Shown one piece after another: positions 1-8,394 of a stretch of DNA of 18,518 nt (position 1 is its first letter; each line of letters starts with the position of its first letter). Location of the stretch: NCBI GenBank assembly GCA_964402115.1, contig CAYOBW010000133.1, positions 1-18,518 of the forward strand, read 5' to 3'. Below the pieces are notes generated by a model. It made no database searches. It was given only the letters and a program-made list of their open reading frames with translations, and had not been told where the DNA came from. The translations under genes and the position numbers were made by a program. This DNA is from CAYOBW01 sp964402115 (GTDB taxonomy: Bacteria > Verrucomicrobiota > Kiritimatiellia > UBA8416 > CAYOBW01).

Positions 1-96
1 GACCGCTCCCGCTGTCGACGAGGCTACAGACCCTACGGAGCTGATATGCGCCCGCGCGAAGCGGGTGGCGGAAACGACAACGGACGGGAGTCCGGC

Positions 97-126
97 GGTT
101 CCCGACAGTGGGGTTCCCGACGGTGG
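97..126. repeat. 15-bp tandem direct repeat, two copies
   Basis: Positions 97-111 read ggttcccgacagtgg and 112-126 read ggttcccgacggtgg, two abutting copies with one mismatch. The repeat lies in non-coding sequence. No function can be assigned from one locus. Confidence 0.7.
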
Positions 127-291
127 CGGGCGACGGGGCTGCTGTGATCGGCCAGTCGCGGATCGGCGCTCTGGGCCTTGGGCAACGGCCGGCTGCAACG
201 GCGCTGAGGGAAGCGTTACCGACGGATGGGATGCAGCCTCGGCGCAAGTGCTTACTTTGCGCGTGCCGCCAGGTGCCGCAGGAGAGGACGC

Positions 292-372
292 GGGGATAAC
301 GGCGGGGACCGCCGTCTCCATGGCGTGGGCAGACGACGAGGCGTGGAGACGGCGGTCCCCGCCGTTATCGCC
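292..372. repeat. Large nested palindrome (REP/MITE-like or terminator-like hairpin)
   Basis: Positions 295-320 and 344-369 are perfect reverse complements (26 bp) separated by 23 bases; after one mismatch (294/370) two further pairs form (292-293 with 371-372). Each arm is itself a hairpin: 299-305 (acggcgg) pairs with 309-315 around a 3-base loop, and 349-355 pairs with 359-365 around another. The element could therefore form one long stem or two short ones. It begins about 31 bases beyond the stop of the minus-strand gene ending at 404, so it could end or protect that transcript, but no T-run follows it in that direction, so it is not a textbook intrinsic terminator. The nested architecture resembles REP/BIME or MITE-type elements. 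Confidence 0.8.
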
Positions 373-403
373 CCCCCCTGCGTCACTAAGGCGTTGCGCC
401 CGT

Positions 404-2980
404 TCACCGCCCGGCGGGAAGCGCCACGCCGAGGGTGCGGCTGAAACGCGCGATTTCCTCAGCCTGGTACGGCGTGTGGTCCGGACGGTAGAGGTCGTGC
501 TGCCAAACGGACGGATCGGGCTGACCGGGGCGGTGGCCCCAGTTCAGGTGCGTCTGCGTCTTGCCGTTGACCAGCCCCCAGTGCAGGCAACCCGTGCCGG
601 TACGGCGAAATTCCGGCAGGCAGGACGCCACGCTCGAACCCAGTCCGCGGTTGAGCCACTCCGTGCAGATCAGCGGCCGCCCGTACCGTCGCAGTTCGCG
701 GATGTGGCGCTCCAGGGCGTCGGCCTTGCCGTAGTCGTGGAACGTGAGCACGTCGCTGTGCCGGTAGATGAGTTCGTTCAGCTTCGCGTGGCCGTTCCAC
801 TGGCCGATGGTCAGGGGCTGCGCGGGGTTAACCGCCCGCGCCCACCGCACCACCGCCTCGACCAGCGGCAGCGAGGCGTCGCCCAGGCCCCCGTTGCACG
901 GTTCGTTGTACAGGTCCCACATCCAGACGCGGGAATCGTCCTTCAGCGTTTTCAGCACGTCCTGCACGTACTTCTCCAGCCGCGGCCACGCCGCCTGGTT
1001 GCGCACGAGGCCATGCCCCGGCGACGGGGTCCAGCCGTTGGCGTACCAGCCGGCGACCACCTCGGGCTGCCGGCCGAAGACGGGATCGCGGATCGGCCCG
1101 AAGACACAGTCATCGAACAGGCCGATCATCACGCGGATGCCGCGGCGCTGGCAGATGCCGAGGAACGCATCCAGCCGCCGTTTGAACGCCGCCGGCTCGG
1201 CCTCCCACACGACGAACGGCAGCACCACGCGGCAGCAGTTGAACCCGACGCTCTGCGCCAGGGCCAGCTCCCGGTCGATCAGCGCGGGGTCGAAGCCGGC
1301 GTCCATCCACATCTCCGTGTAGCTGATCGCGTTCGCCGGCACGTAATTGAAGCCGCACGGCCAAGGCTGCGCGTCGTACCATCGCCACGCCCGCTCGACC
1401 GGCCAGCGTCCCGGGGAGTCGGCGGCCGTATCCGCGGTCGAGTCCTGCACGACGATCCCCGCATCCATGAACTGGCCGCCCGCCGTCTGACGGCAGTGCA
1501 CCGCCAGCGTGTGGCGGCCGGGCGTGAGCAGGCTGCGCGCGGCGGGGGCGAGGTCCACCTCCCGGTACGAGCCGGTGTACCCGCCCGGCCGCGCGGCGAG
1601 CACGCCGTCGAGATAGACCTCGGGCTCCTCATCGTAATGCATGATCAGCCGCGGCGCCTCGAACCGCCCCTCGGGCCACACGAACGTGCGTCGCAGCCAG
1701 ATATCCGGGGTCGTCCACTCCGTCCGCGGCGCGCGCGCAAAGGGCGGCTCCTGACGCCCGAACGGCGCGGCCCCCTCCTCCCAGCCCGCGGTGTCGAAGT
1801 CCGCACGCGCCCAGTTCGTGCCGGGCGCTTCCAGCGTGTAGAGCCAGGCCACCGCCTCCTGCCGCGCGGCCGGCACCACCTCCCGCGTCGCCACGGGCAG
1901 CCGGCCGAAGAAGGAGCGGACGTACAGCGCTTCGCCGGCGCTGAACGGCGTGCCGTCGCGCCGGAAAATGTCGTGCTGCCACAGCGCGGGCTCGGGGGCG
2001 TTCGGCGGCGAGCCCCACGGGAAGTAGGTCTGCGTCCGGCCGGCCACCAGGCCCCAGTTGTAGCAGCCGACGCGGTACCGCTCGAAGACCGGCAGCAGCC
2101 CGGCGAAATCGTTCCCCGTCTGCCGCCGCAGCCATTCCGTGCAGAGCACCGGCCGGCCGTACGCCGCGCAGAGCCGGATCTTCGCCTCGACCCCGCCGGG
2201 CGCGTCGTAGGCGTGAAAACTGACCACATCCGAGAGCGCGAACATCCTCCGCGACATGGCGTCGCCGAAGTCCCCCCAAGGGCCGACGGTCAGCGGCTGA
2301 TCCGGCCGCAGCTCCCGCGCCCACGCGAAGGCGGCCGCGACCAGCGGCAGGCTCCTGTCGCCCATGCCCGAGTTGCCGGGCTCGTTGTACAGGTCCCACA
2401 CGGCGACGCGGCGATCGTGGCCGAATGCCCCGACCATCCCCTTGACGTACGCCTCGAGCCGGGGCCAAGCGGCGCGGTTGGTGACCAGGTTCAGCGGCGG
2501 ACTGGAGACCCACTGGCTGTTGTGCACGCCGGGGACCGGATCGGGCTGCGGCGTCGCCCGGGCCTCGCGCCCGGCGAAGTTGCAGTCGTCGAGCAGCACG
2601 GGCATGACCGAAATGCCGTGCCGGGCCGCGATGGCCAGGAACTCGCCGAAGCGCTGCCGCAGGCCGTCGGCGTCCGCCTCCCACACGACGGCGTTCACGA
2701 ACACGCGCACGGAGTTGAAGCCCAGGCTGCGCGCCCAGCCGAGCTCGCGCTCGATCGTCGCCGGGTCGAAGGTCTCGCGGCGCCACATCTCGATGTCGTT
2801 CACGGCGGTGGAGGGCAGGAAGTTGCAGCCAACCAGCCAGGGCTGCGCCTCCTGCCACTCCGCCGCCCGCTCCTTCGGCCACAAGCCGACAGGCGGTTCC
2901 GGCTCAGCGGCCAGGGCCTGGCAGGCCAGCAGCGACAGGCAGACACTCGTCAGTTTGGGTAGCGCTTTACGATGGGACAT
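404..2980 (-). CDS. Exported tandem GH5-like (clan GH-A) glycoside hydrolase with two catalytic domains
   Basis: An 858-residue enzyme expected to hydrolyse beta-glycosidic bonds with retention, outside the cytoplasm. The signal peptide is about residues 1-24 (ALA before AEP); L17-L18-A19-C20 could instead be a weak lipobox. Two homologous TIM-barrel domains span about 31-362 and 526-850. Each has an LYNEP acid/base motif (E200, E693), an FHxY motif (H256, H748) and a CTEW nucleophile motif (E282, E774), so both look catalytically complete. Over residues 83-135 and 575-627 the copies align ungapped with 26 of 53 identities. Between them (about 370-515) is a GH2-type galactose-binding-like sandwich. 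The ATG at 2980 has a strong ribosome binding site. It is the last gene of the run, 40 bases after the GH95 gene. Such proteins are often labelled cellulase or 1,4-beta-xylanase; the true substrate is unknown. Confidence 0.85.
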   Translation of the reverse strand: MSHRKALPKLTSVCLSLLACQALAAEPEPPVGLWPKERAAEWQEAQPWLVGCNFLPSTAVNDIEMWRRETFDPATIERELGWARSLGFNSVRVFVNAVVWEADADGLRQRFGEFLAIAARHGISVMPVLLDDCNFAGREARATPQPDPVPGVHNSQWVSSPPLNLVTNRAAWPRLEAYVKGMVGAFGHDRRVAVWDLYNEPGNSGMGDRSLPLVAAAFAWARELRPDQPLTVGPWGDFGDAMSRRMFALSDVVSFHAYDAPGGVEAKIRLCAAYGRPVLCTEWLRRQTGNDFAGLLPVFERYRVGCYNWGLVAGRTQTYFPWGSPPNAPEPALWQHDIFRRDGTPFSAGEALYVRSFFGRLPVATREVVPAARQEAVAWLYTLEAPGTNWARADFDTAGWEEGAAPFGRQEPPFARAPRTEWTTPDIWLRRTFVWPEGRFEAPRLIMHYDEEPEVYLDGVLAARPGGYTGSYREVDLAPAARSLLTPGRHTLAVHCRQTAGGQFMDAGIVVQDSTADTAADSPGRWPVERAWRWYDAQPWPCGFNYVPANAISYTEMWMDAGFDPALIDRELALAQSVGFNCCRVVLPFVVWEAEPAAFKRRLDAFLGICQRRGIRVMIGLFDDCVFGPIRDPVFGRQPEVVAGWYANGWTPSPGHGLVRNQAAWPRLEKYVQDVLKTLKDDSRVWMWDLYNEPCNGGLGDASLPLVEAVVRWARAVNPAQPLTIGQWNGHAKLNELIYRHSDVLTFHDYGKADALERHIRELRRYGRPLICTEWLNRGLGSSVASCLPEFRRTGTGCLHWGLVNGKTQTHLNWGHRPGQPDPSVWQHDLYRPDHTPYQAEEIARFSRTLGVALPAGR

Positions 2981-2990
2981 GTGTTTCTCG

Positions 2991-2997
2991 CCTCCTT
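2991..2997 (-). promoter_or_regulatory. Strong Shine-Dalgarno for the tandem GH5-like gene
   Basis: On the minus strand the sequence reads AAGGAGG, 10 bases before the ATG at 2980. It is the best ribosome binding site in the window and fixes the start of the tandem GH5-like gene. Confidence 0.8.
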
Positions 2998-3020
2998 CCG
3001 GCCAAACTTTGACCGCACCG

Positions 3021-5813
3021 TCACGACGACCGCACGGTCTTCGTTTCCCCGTTCACGCGCACGGTCACGTCGCGGGGCTGCGGCGAGGCGATGCGGTACT
3101 TCGTCACCTTGCCGGCGTTCCACTCGATATCGACCGTGAAGTTGCCGCGGGCGCGCAGTCCCGTGACCTTGCCCGCGGTCCACGCCGAGGGTAGCGCGGG
3201 GAGGAGGTGGATGACGTAAGGCGTCGCCCCCGCACCCTGCACGTTGGCGCCTGCGACCTCCTCGTGACTCTGCAGCAGCATTTCGGCCACGGCCGCGCAG
3301 CCCCCGAAATTGCCGTCGATCTGGAACGGCGGGTGGAGGCACATCAGGTTGCCGGCGCCGCGGCCGATCAGCATGCTGAGCAACTTGTCGGCGCGGTCGC
3401 CGTCGTGCAGGCGCGCCCAGAAGTTCGCCTTCCAGGCCATGGACCACCCCGTGGAGGCGTCGCCGCGCCGCTCGAGCGAGAGCCGCGCGCCGCGGAACAG
3501 CGCGGGGGTGGCCGGGGTGATCTCAGCCCCGGGGTACAGGCCCCACAAATGCGAGCAGTGCCGGTGCTGAACCTCCACTTCCTCGAAGTCCTCCTGCCAC
3601 TCCATGATCCGCCCCTCGGCGTTGACCTGTGTCGGCGCCAGCCGGGCGCGCGTGGCCTCCAGGCTGGCCGCGAACGCCGCGTCCACGCCCAGCAGGCGCG
3701 CGGCGGCGGACGTGGCTTCCAGCAGGCCGCGTATGATCTGCAGATCGTACGTCGAGCCCACGCACAGCCAGCTCACCTTCCGCTGGCCGTTCTTGTCCTT
3801 GGCGGCATACGAGTTTTCCGGCGAGCTGGACGGCGCCGTGACGAGCCGCTTCGTGCGGGGATCCTCGACGACAACGGCCGTGCAGAACTCCGCGGCGCCG
3901 CGCAGAACCGGGTAGTACGCCCGCAGGAAGGCCTGGTCCTGTGTGAACTGGTAGTGCGTCCAGATGTGCAGGGCCAGCCAGGCTCCGCAGGTCGGCCCGG
4001 CCGTGGCCGGCAGGTGGCTCGGCACCGTCTCGAACCACGGGTTCTGGGTGTGGTACGCCGTCCAGCCGGGCGCGTCGTAGTAGGCCCGCGCGGTCCGCGC
4101 CCCCTCCTGCGCCATCCCTTCGAGGAACTTGAACAGCGGCTGGTGACACTCGGCGAGGTTCGCCGCCTCCGCGGGCCAGTAGTTCATCTGCAGGTTGATG
4201 TTGCTGTGGAAGTCGCCGCGCCACGGGGTGGAGTACTCCTCCGCCCAGATGCCCTGCAGGTTGTTGGGCAGCGACGAGTCCGGCCGCGAGCCGGAGACGA
4301 CCAGGTGCCGGCCGAACTGGAAGTAGAGCGCCGCGAGCGAGGGATCGGGCGCCTGCTCGTTCGCCCGAACACGCTCGGGGGTGGGACGCCCGGCGTTGGG
4401 TCCGGCCGGCAGCACGAGCCCGCAGCGCGCCATGTACCCACGGTGATCGGCGACGGCGGCTTTCATTATGCTGTCGAACGGCTTCGCCAGCGCGGCGTCG
4501 AGCCGCTGCCGCGCACGGGCCGCGAAGTCCTTGTCGAAGAGGTCCGTGCCGGCGGAGACGATGAGCACCGCCTCGTCGGCGCCCTCGATCGTCAGCCCCT
4601 GCTCGCCCGCCGTCACCTTGCCGCCCGTGACGCGCGCCCCAAGCAGTGCCTGGTACCGCACACCCTCGCCGCCGCCGCCGGGCTTGTTGAACGGCAGGCG
4701 CCCCTCCAGCACCTGCACGCCGCCGTCCTGCCGCGAGGCGGCGTCCTTCTGGCGCGCCAGGGCGGCGGTGAAAGCGAGCCCGCCCGGCTTGCCGGCTTTG
4801 ACGCGCAGGGCAAGCACCTCGTCGGGCTTGGAGGCCAGCAGCTCGCGCGTGAACGCGACGCCGTCCGCCGTGTACCGCGTGGTGACCACGCCGCGCATGA
4901 GATCGAGGTCGCGGCGATAGTCGGCAGGCGCGGCGACGTCGCCGGCGATGTTGACGCCGGCCAGCGCGATTTCCGCCACCTGGAAGTAGGCGTCGCGCGG
5001 CGTGAACGTGAAGCGGTAGAAGCGGCAGGCCGCCGGCTGCGCGAGCTCGAAGCGCTTTGCCTGGAAGCGCTGCTCGAAAGGCTTGTCGAACGTGCGGCGA
5101 TCCAGCGCGTTCCAGGCCTGGCCGTCGGCGGAGCCTTCGAGCACCCACTCCTGCGGATCGCGCTCGGGCACGTCGTCGGCGCTGGTCAACGTGTAGGCGC
5201 TGACGGCCACCGGCTCCGGGAGTTCCACCTGCCAGGTCACGGCCGGGCGGGCGCCCGGCACGCACCACTTCGTCTGGGCAGCGCCGTCCGTGCAGCCGGC
5301 AAGGGGCTTGCCGTCACCGTCGGCGTGCCCGCTGGGCGAGGTGACGCGCGCATGCGTCGGCCGTCCCGTGGCGAAATCGAGGAGCAGGTCGCCAAGCGTC
5401 TGGTAGCACCCGAACTGGTTCTCGTCCCACCACCCGCTGACGCCGTCCGCGTACTTGAAGTTCGCCGAGAGGAGCGCCTCGGCTCCGGCCATGTCCCCGC
5501 CGAACAGCCGGGCGCGCACGTCCGGCAGGCACTGGTGGGCGTCGGCCCGGTTGGCAGCGTAGGGGCCGCCCGACCACATCGAGGACTCGTTGAGCGCGAC
5601 GCGCTCCCGCTCGATGCCGCCGAAGTCCATCGCGCCCAGGCGTCCGTTGCCGATCGGGCACGACTCGTGAAACTGGCGGGCGGGCGCCGTGAACCAGATG
5701 CTCAGCGGCTCTTCAGGCGGCTCGACGGCGGACCAGGCGCGACCCGCGCCAACGAGCAGCACGAGCGAGGCGGCGCAGCGAAGGGCAAACGGCAACGGCG
5801 GCAGGCATGGCAT
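3021..5813 (-). CDS. Exported GH95 alpha-L-fucosidase-type enzyme with inserted F5/8C domain
   Basis: A 930-residue GH95 member; the family mainly cleaves alpha-1,2-linked L-fucose, with some alpha-galactosidases, by inversion. The start at 5813 is preferred over a GTG at 5855 because GGGAG lies 6 bases upstream and it begins directly with a signal peptide (cleavage near WSA/VEP, residue 29). The N-terminal family signature is GNGRLGAMDFGG. Catalytic-domain signatures are NNLQGIW, HSNINLQMNYWPAE (N538 and N540), APSSSPEN (E666, probable general acid) and PPFQIDGNFGG (D833). The usual GH95 N-terminal domain is interrupted between LGDLLLDF and YRRDLDL by about 135 residues (roughly 151-286) that look like an F5/8 type C (discoidin) domain: TDGAAQTKW, QEWVLEGSADGQAW and CRFYRFTF. 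Family assignment is firm; the exact sugar is inferred. Confidence 0.92.
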   Translation of the reverse strand: MPCLPPLPFALRCAASLVLLVGAGRAWSAVEPPEEPLSIWFTAPARQFHESCPIGNGRLGAMDFGGIERERVALNESSMWSGGPYAANRADAHQCLPDVRARLFGGDMAGAEALLSANFKYADGVSGWWDENQFGCYQTLGDLLLDFATGRPTHARVTSPSGHADGDGKPLAGCTDGAAQTKWCVPGARPAVTWQVELPEPVAVSAYTLTSADDVPERDPQEWVLEGSADGQAWNALDRRTFDKPFEQRFQAKRFELAQPAACRFYRFTFTPRDAYFQVAEIALAGVNIAGDVAAPADYRRDLDLMRGVVTTRYTADGVAFTRELLASKPDEVLALRVKAGKPGGLAFTAALARQKDAASRQDGGVQVLEGRLPFNKPGGGGEGVRYQALLGARVTGGKVTAGEQGLTIEGADEAVLIVSAGTDLFDKDFAARARQRLDAALAKPFDSIMKAAVADHRGYMARCGLVLPAGPNAGRPTPERVRANEQAPDPSLAALYFQFGRHLVVSGSRPDSSLPNNLQGIWAEEYSTPWRGDFHSNINLQMNYWPAEAANLAECHQPLFKFLEGMAQEGARTARAYYDAPGWTAYHTQNPWFETVPSHLPATAGPTCGAWLALHIWTHYQFTQDQAFLRAYYPVLRGAAEFCTAVVVEDPRTKRLVTAPSSSPENSYAAKDKNGQRKVSWLCVGSTYDLQIIRGLLEATSAAARLLGVDAAFAASLEATRARLAPTQVNAEGRIMEWQEDFEEVEVQHRHCSHLWGLYPGAEITPATPALFRGARLSLERRGDASTGWSMAWKANFWARLHDGDRADKLLSMLIGRGAGNLMCLHPPFQIDGNFGGCAAVAEMLLQSHEEVAGANVQGAGATPYVIHLLPALPSAWTAGKVTGLRARGNFTVDIEWNAGKVTKYRIASPQPRDVTVRVNGETKTVRSS

Positions 5814-5819
5814 GTTGTG

Positions 5820-5824
5820 CTCCC
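5820..5824 (-). promoter_or_regulatory. Shine-Dalgarno deciding the GH95 start
   Basis: GGGAG on the minus strand sits 6 bases before the ATG at 5813. The alternative upstream GTG (5855) has no such site and would put 14 hydrophilic residues before the signal peptide. Confidence 0.65.
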
Positions 5825-5924
5825 GATTCTCGACGTCTGACCGACTCGAACACACGTCCCGGATTGTGCAGGGGAAAGGCCGCTCCCGGCAAGCGCAGAT
5901 CGCGGGGATGAAGCAGCTCCGCGC

Positions 5925-8303
5925 TTACAGCTTGAGCACGGCCGTCCGCCCGAGATAGCCGAAGCCGTACGCGGCTTCCGCGTGCGCTCCGGCGGGGCTT
6001 TGCAGCGAGCCGTCGCCGGGCGCGGCCGGCTTGTCGAGCTGCAGCCGGCAGCGCCCCGTGAACCACTCCGCGCAGGGCGACTCCTCCGTCACGACGATCC
6101 GCTCGCGGTCCCCGTCGGTGACGCTCAGCACGACGGCGCCGGTCTCGACCTTGTCGTAGTCGAAGTTCAGCGGCGCGCGCAGGCGCACGACCAGCTCGTC
6201 GCCCTCCCGCGCGAGCGTGACGCGCGTCTCCGCGAATGCCAGGTAGGCGAGGCTGACGTTGAAGGCCGTGTTGAACTGCACCCATCCCTCCGTCCACCCG
6301 ATGTCGCCCTTCTCGGGGTGGTACGGGTAGTGGCCATCCTTCGGGCTGCCGTCTATGACGAAGCGCGCCTGGGCCAGCCGGCCGATGCCGCCCGGGAGGA
6401 ACCTGAACCAGCCGAACTCCACGCCCTCGATCTCGCGTGGGGCGTCGAAGGAGAAATGCCGCCCCACGGGATTGCGTCCGAACATGTTGTCGAAGTGGGC
6501 GTACACCAGCTCCTCCAGGCGCGCCTTGACGGCCGGGTCCGGCAGCACCTCGCGCGCCGCAAGCAGGGCGGCCGGCAGTCCGACGACGTTGCCGGGTTCG
6601 TTCCACATCGTCGGCTTATCGCCCATCGGCGTCCACTTCTCCGCGTCGTCGAGCTTGCGGAAGTCCCACATGTTGCCCGCGCGCCGCGCCATGACCTGCA
6701 CCCACGCTTCGATTTTCCGCGCCAGCCCGTCCGGCGCCCGCTCGGGATACCGGCGCAGGAGCTGCCCCAGGCCGGTCAGCGTCACGAACTCGCTCATCCG
6801 CTGGCCCTTCGTGGTCAGCGGGTCGTTCCAGTCGAGGTTCGCGATCAGCCGTGCCGCCTGCCGGTGCGCCGCCTGGAAGTACGTCTCCGAGTCCGCCCGG
6901 CGCTCCCGCCGCGCGACCTCGTACAGGAGCAGGTTCGGCTCGATGGAGAAGCCCGGCGGGTAGCACCCCTTCGTCGTGCCGACGCCGGTCTTGAGCGCGA
7001 GCAGGTTGTGCTCCGGGCTTTCGTCGTACGGGTACTTGCGGTCGCAGGCCGCGTTCGTCCAGACCCCGAACGTGTAAGCGCGCACGACGTCGTAGTTCTG
7101 CCGCGGCAGGTAGGGCTCCAGCACGGGCCAGGCGTAGAGGAAGTAGGCGAGCTGCGCTTTCAGGTGCTCGTGCGTGAGCCTTTGCGACACGATGATGTCG
7201 GCGCCCCAGTGGATCATCTTGACGATATCCGGCGCCTCCTCGCGGTACGGTTCCAGCTTGCCCCACAGCTTGGCATCGGCCGGCTTCTCGTAGCGGATCT
7301 GGTGCGGCAGGCGGTCGTAGGCGGACGGATTCGAGATGTACTGCGGCACCAGCGTGTGCAGTTCCCAGCCGAAGTGGTGGTCGTCGCGCCAGCCGAAGGA
7401 GCCCTGGCAGGGGGTGCGATCGTTGCCGACGTAGTGCCGGCTGTCGACCATGAAGTCCACCGCGCCCTGGTAGGTCACGCGCTCCAGCCACCAGGGACCC
7501 ACGCGGAACGGCACGGAGCGGCTGCCGCCGGCCTCGACCACGTACTCGCGCCGGTCCGTCGGGTTGAAGGTTGAGAAGTCGCCGAGGTTCCCGCGCAGCT
7601 TGCCCTCGAAGAGCGGATCGCCCCCGTCCGCCGCCCGCACGGCAAACGGCGTACCGTCCGCCAGCGTCGGCGCGGTGAAGCGTTTCGGCTTGCCCGTGTT
7701 GAAGCCGCTCTGATTCAGGTAAATGACCGGGATCCGCGCCTGCGGCGTCGCGGCGGCGTTGTCGGTGGCGCCAGCCAGCGGGGGCAGGCTGCCGGCGCCG
7801 GCAGGCCAGATGACGAACTCCTTCACGCGCGCCACGTTCTGGTGCGAGCCGGTGACCAGCAGGCGCAGCCGGTCCGTGACCACCGGAACCGTGTCGTCGA
7901 ACGGCACGGCGACCGCGACGGCCTCGTTGTTCGCGACGACGGCCGAGGGCACGTCCTTCCAAGCGCCCGCGCTCCAGAACTGGATCTTGAACGCGCGGAT
8001 CGCATCGCCCTTGCCGTAGCCCGAGTAGAGGTGCACGCCGGCCAGCGGCTGCCCGGCGCCCAGGTTGACTTCCAGCCAGGGCGTTTGTTCCGAGGCCGCG
8101 CTGACCCAGCGGGAAGCATCGGAGACCTTGCCATCTATCGCCAGTTCAGGCCGGTAGTTGCCGTTGACGGAACTGGCCTTCGCACTGACCGGTTTGAGCG
8201 GTTGCGGCGATATCCGGGCAGCCGCCGCAGCAGCCGCCACAACCTGTCCCAGGATGCCGAGCGCAGCTGAAAGCCCCGCCGCCGTTTCACACGTTGTCCT
8301 CAT
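5925..8303 (-). CDS. Exported GH9-like glycosidase with N-terminal F5/8C and CelD-type Ig domains
   Basis: A 792-residue protein using the ATG at 8303, which has AAGGAAG 8 bases upstream and opens with a signal peptide ending in a run of seven alanines. A longer frame to 8456 would run into the upstream gene and adds a non-signal leader. Domains: F5/8 type C-like (about 35-168: YRPELAIDGK, TPWLEVNLGAGQPLAGVHLY), CelD-type Ig-like (about 190-268: IPVIYLNQSGFNTGKPKRF), then an all-helical catalytic region (about 275-690). Three features resemble GH9: an Asp-rich site GWRDDHHFGWE (D307, D308) where the catalytic base would be, GRNPVGRHFSF (609-619), and WTEGWVQFNTAFNVSLAYL (E672), which matches the C-terminal NE..DYNA acid motif. 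A C-terminal beta-rich tail follows. GH9 membership is distant; another six-hairpin family is possible. Substrate unknown. Confidence 0.7.
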   Translation of the reverse strand: MRTTCETAAGLSAALGILGQVVAAAAAAARISPQPLKPVSAKASSVNGNYRPELAIDGKVSDASRWVSAASEQTPWLEVNLGAGQPLAGVHLYSGYGKGDAIRAFKIQFWSAGAWKDVPSAVVANNEAVAVAVPFDDTVPVVTDRLRLLVTGSHQNVARVKEFVIWPAGAGSLPPLAGATDNAAATPQARIPVIYLNQSGFNTGKPKRFTAPTLADGTPFAVRAADGGDPLFEGKLRGNLGDFSTFNPTDRREYVVEAGGSRSVPFRVGPWWLERVTYQGAVDFMVDSRHYVGNDRTPCQGSFGWRDDHHFGWELHTLVPQYISNPSAYDRLPHQIRYEKPADAKLWGKLEPYREEAPDIVKMIHWGADIIVSQRLTHEHLKAQLAYFLYAWPVLEPYLPRQNYDVVRAYTFGVWTNAACDRKYPYDESPEHNLLALKTGVGTTKGCYPPGFSIEPNLLLYEVARRERRADSETYFQAAHRQAARLIANLDWNDPLTTKGQRMSEFVTLTGLGQLLRRYPERAPDGLARKIEAWVQVMARRAGNMWDFRKLDDAEKWTPMGDKPTMWNEPGNVVGLPAALLAAREVLPDPAVKARLEELVYAHFDNMFGRNPVGRHFSFDAPREIEGVEFGWFRFLPGGIGRLAQARFVIDGSPKDGHYPYHPEKGDIGWTEGWVQFNTAFNVSLAYLAFAETRVTLAREGDELVVRLRAPLNFDYDKVETGAVVLSVTDGDRERIVVTEESPCAEWFTGRCRLQLDKPAAPGDGSLQSPAGAHAEAAYGFGYLGRTAVLKL

Positions 8304-8311
8304 GCGTCCAT

Positions 8312-8318
8312 CTTCCTT
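8312..8318 (-). promoter_or_regulatory. Shine-Dalgarno deciding the GH9-like start
   Basis: AAGGAAG on the minus strand lies 8 bases before the ATG at 8303 and supports that start over the longer open frame reaching 8456. Confidence 0.65.
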
Positions 8319-8394
8319 TCGCACACCCGAAGTCAGGCCCCAGATGCGCAACACCATAGAGACAAGCGGCTGCATCCTTCCACAGGAATTCGCG

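Larger units (their letters stand above)
1..403. other. Gene-free region with repeats, downstream of the GH5-like gene
   Basis: I see no convincing gene here. Reading frames are open on the plus strand only because of the GC bias, and they run into an antisense shadow of the gene that ends at 404. The stretch holds a 15-base tandem repeat (97-126), a small dyad (gcgcaa at 242-247 against ttgcgc at 257-262) and a large nested palindrome (292-372). The dense palindromes and lack of coding signal suggest intergenic, possibly interspersed-repeat, DNA. Confidence 0.6.

Noticed and set aside
1..147. Short open frame on the plus strand at the left edge.
   Set aside because: The translation (rich in Arg, Gly and Ser) shows no motif, no ribosome binding site and spans the tandem repeat; it is likely non-coding.
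5814..5924. Search for a terminator or RNA gene in the spacers at 5814-5924 and 8304-8394.
   Set aside because: No stable GC hairpin followed by T residues and no tRNA-like fold was visible; both look like plain intra-cluster spacers.
8217..8243. GCC/GCA-rich repeat-like run in the GH9-like gene.
   Set aside because: It encodes the alanine run at the end of the signal peptide and is ordinary low complexity in GC-rich DNA, not a separate repeat element.
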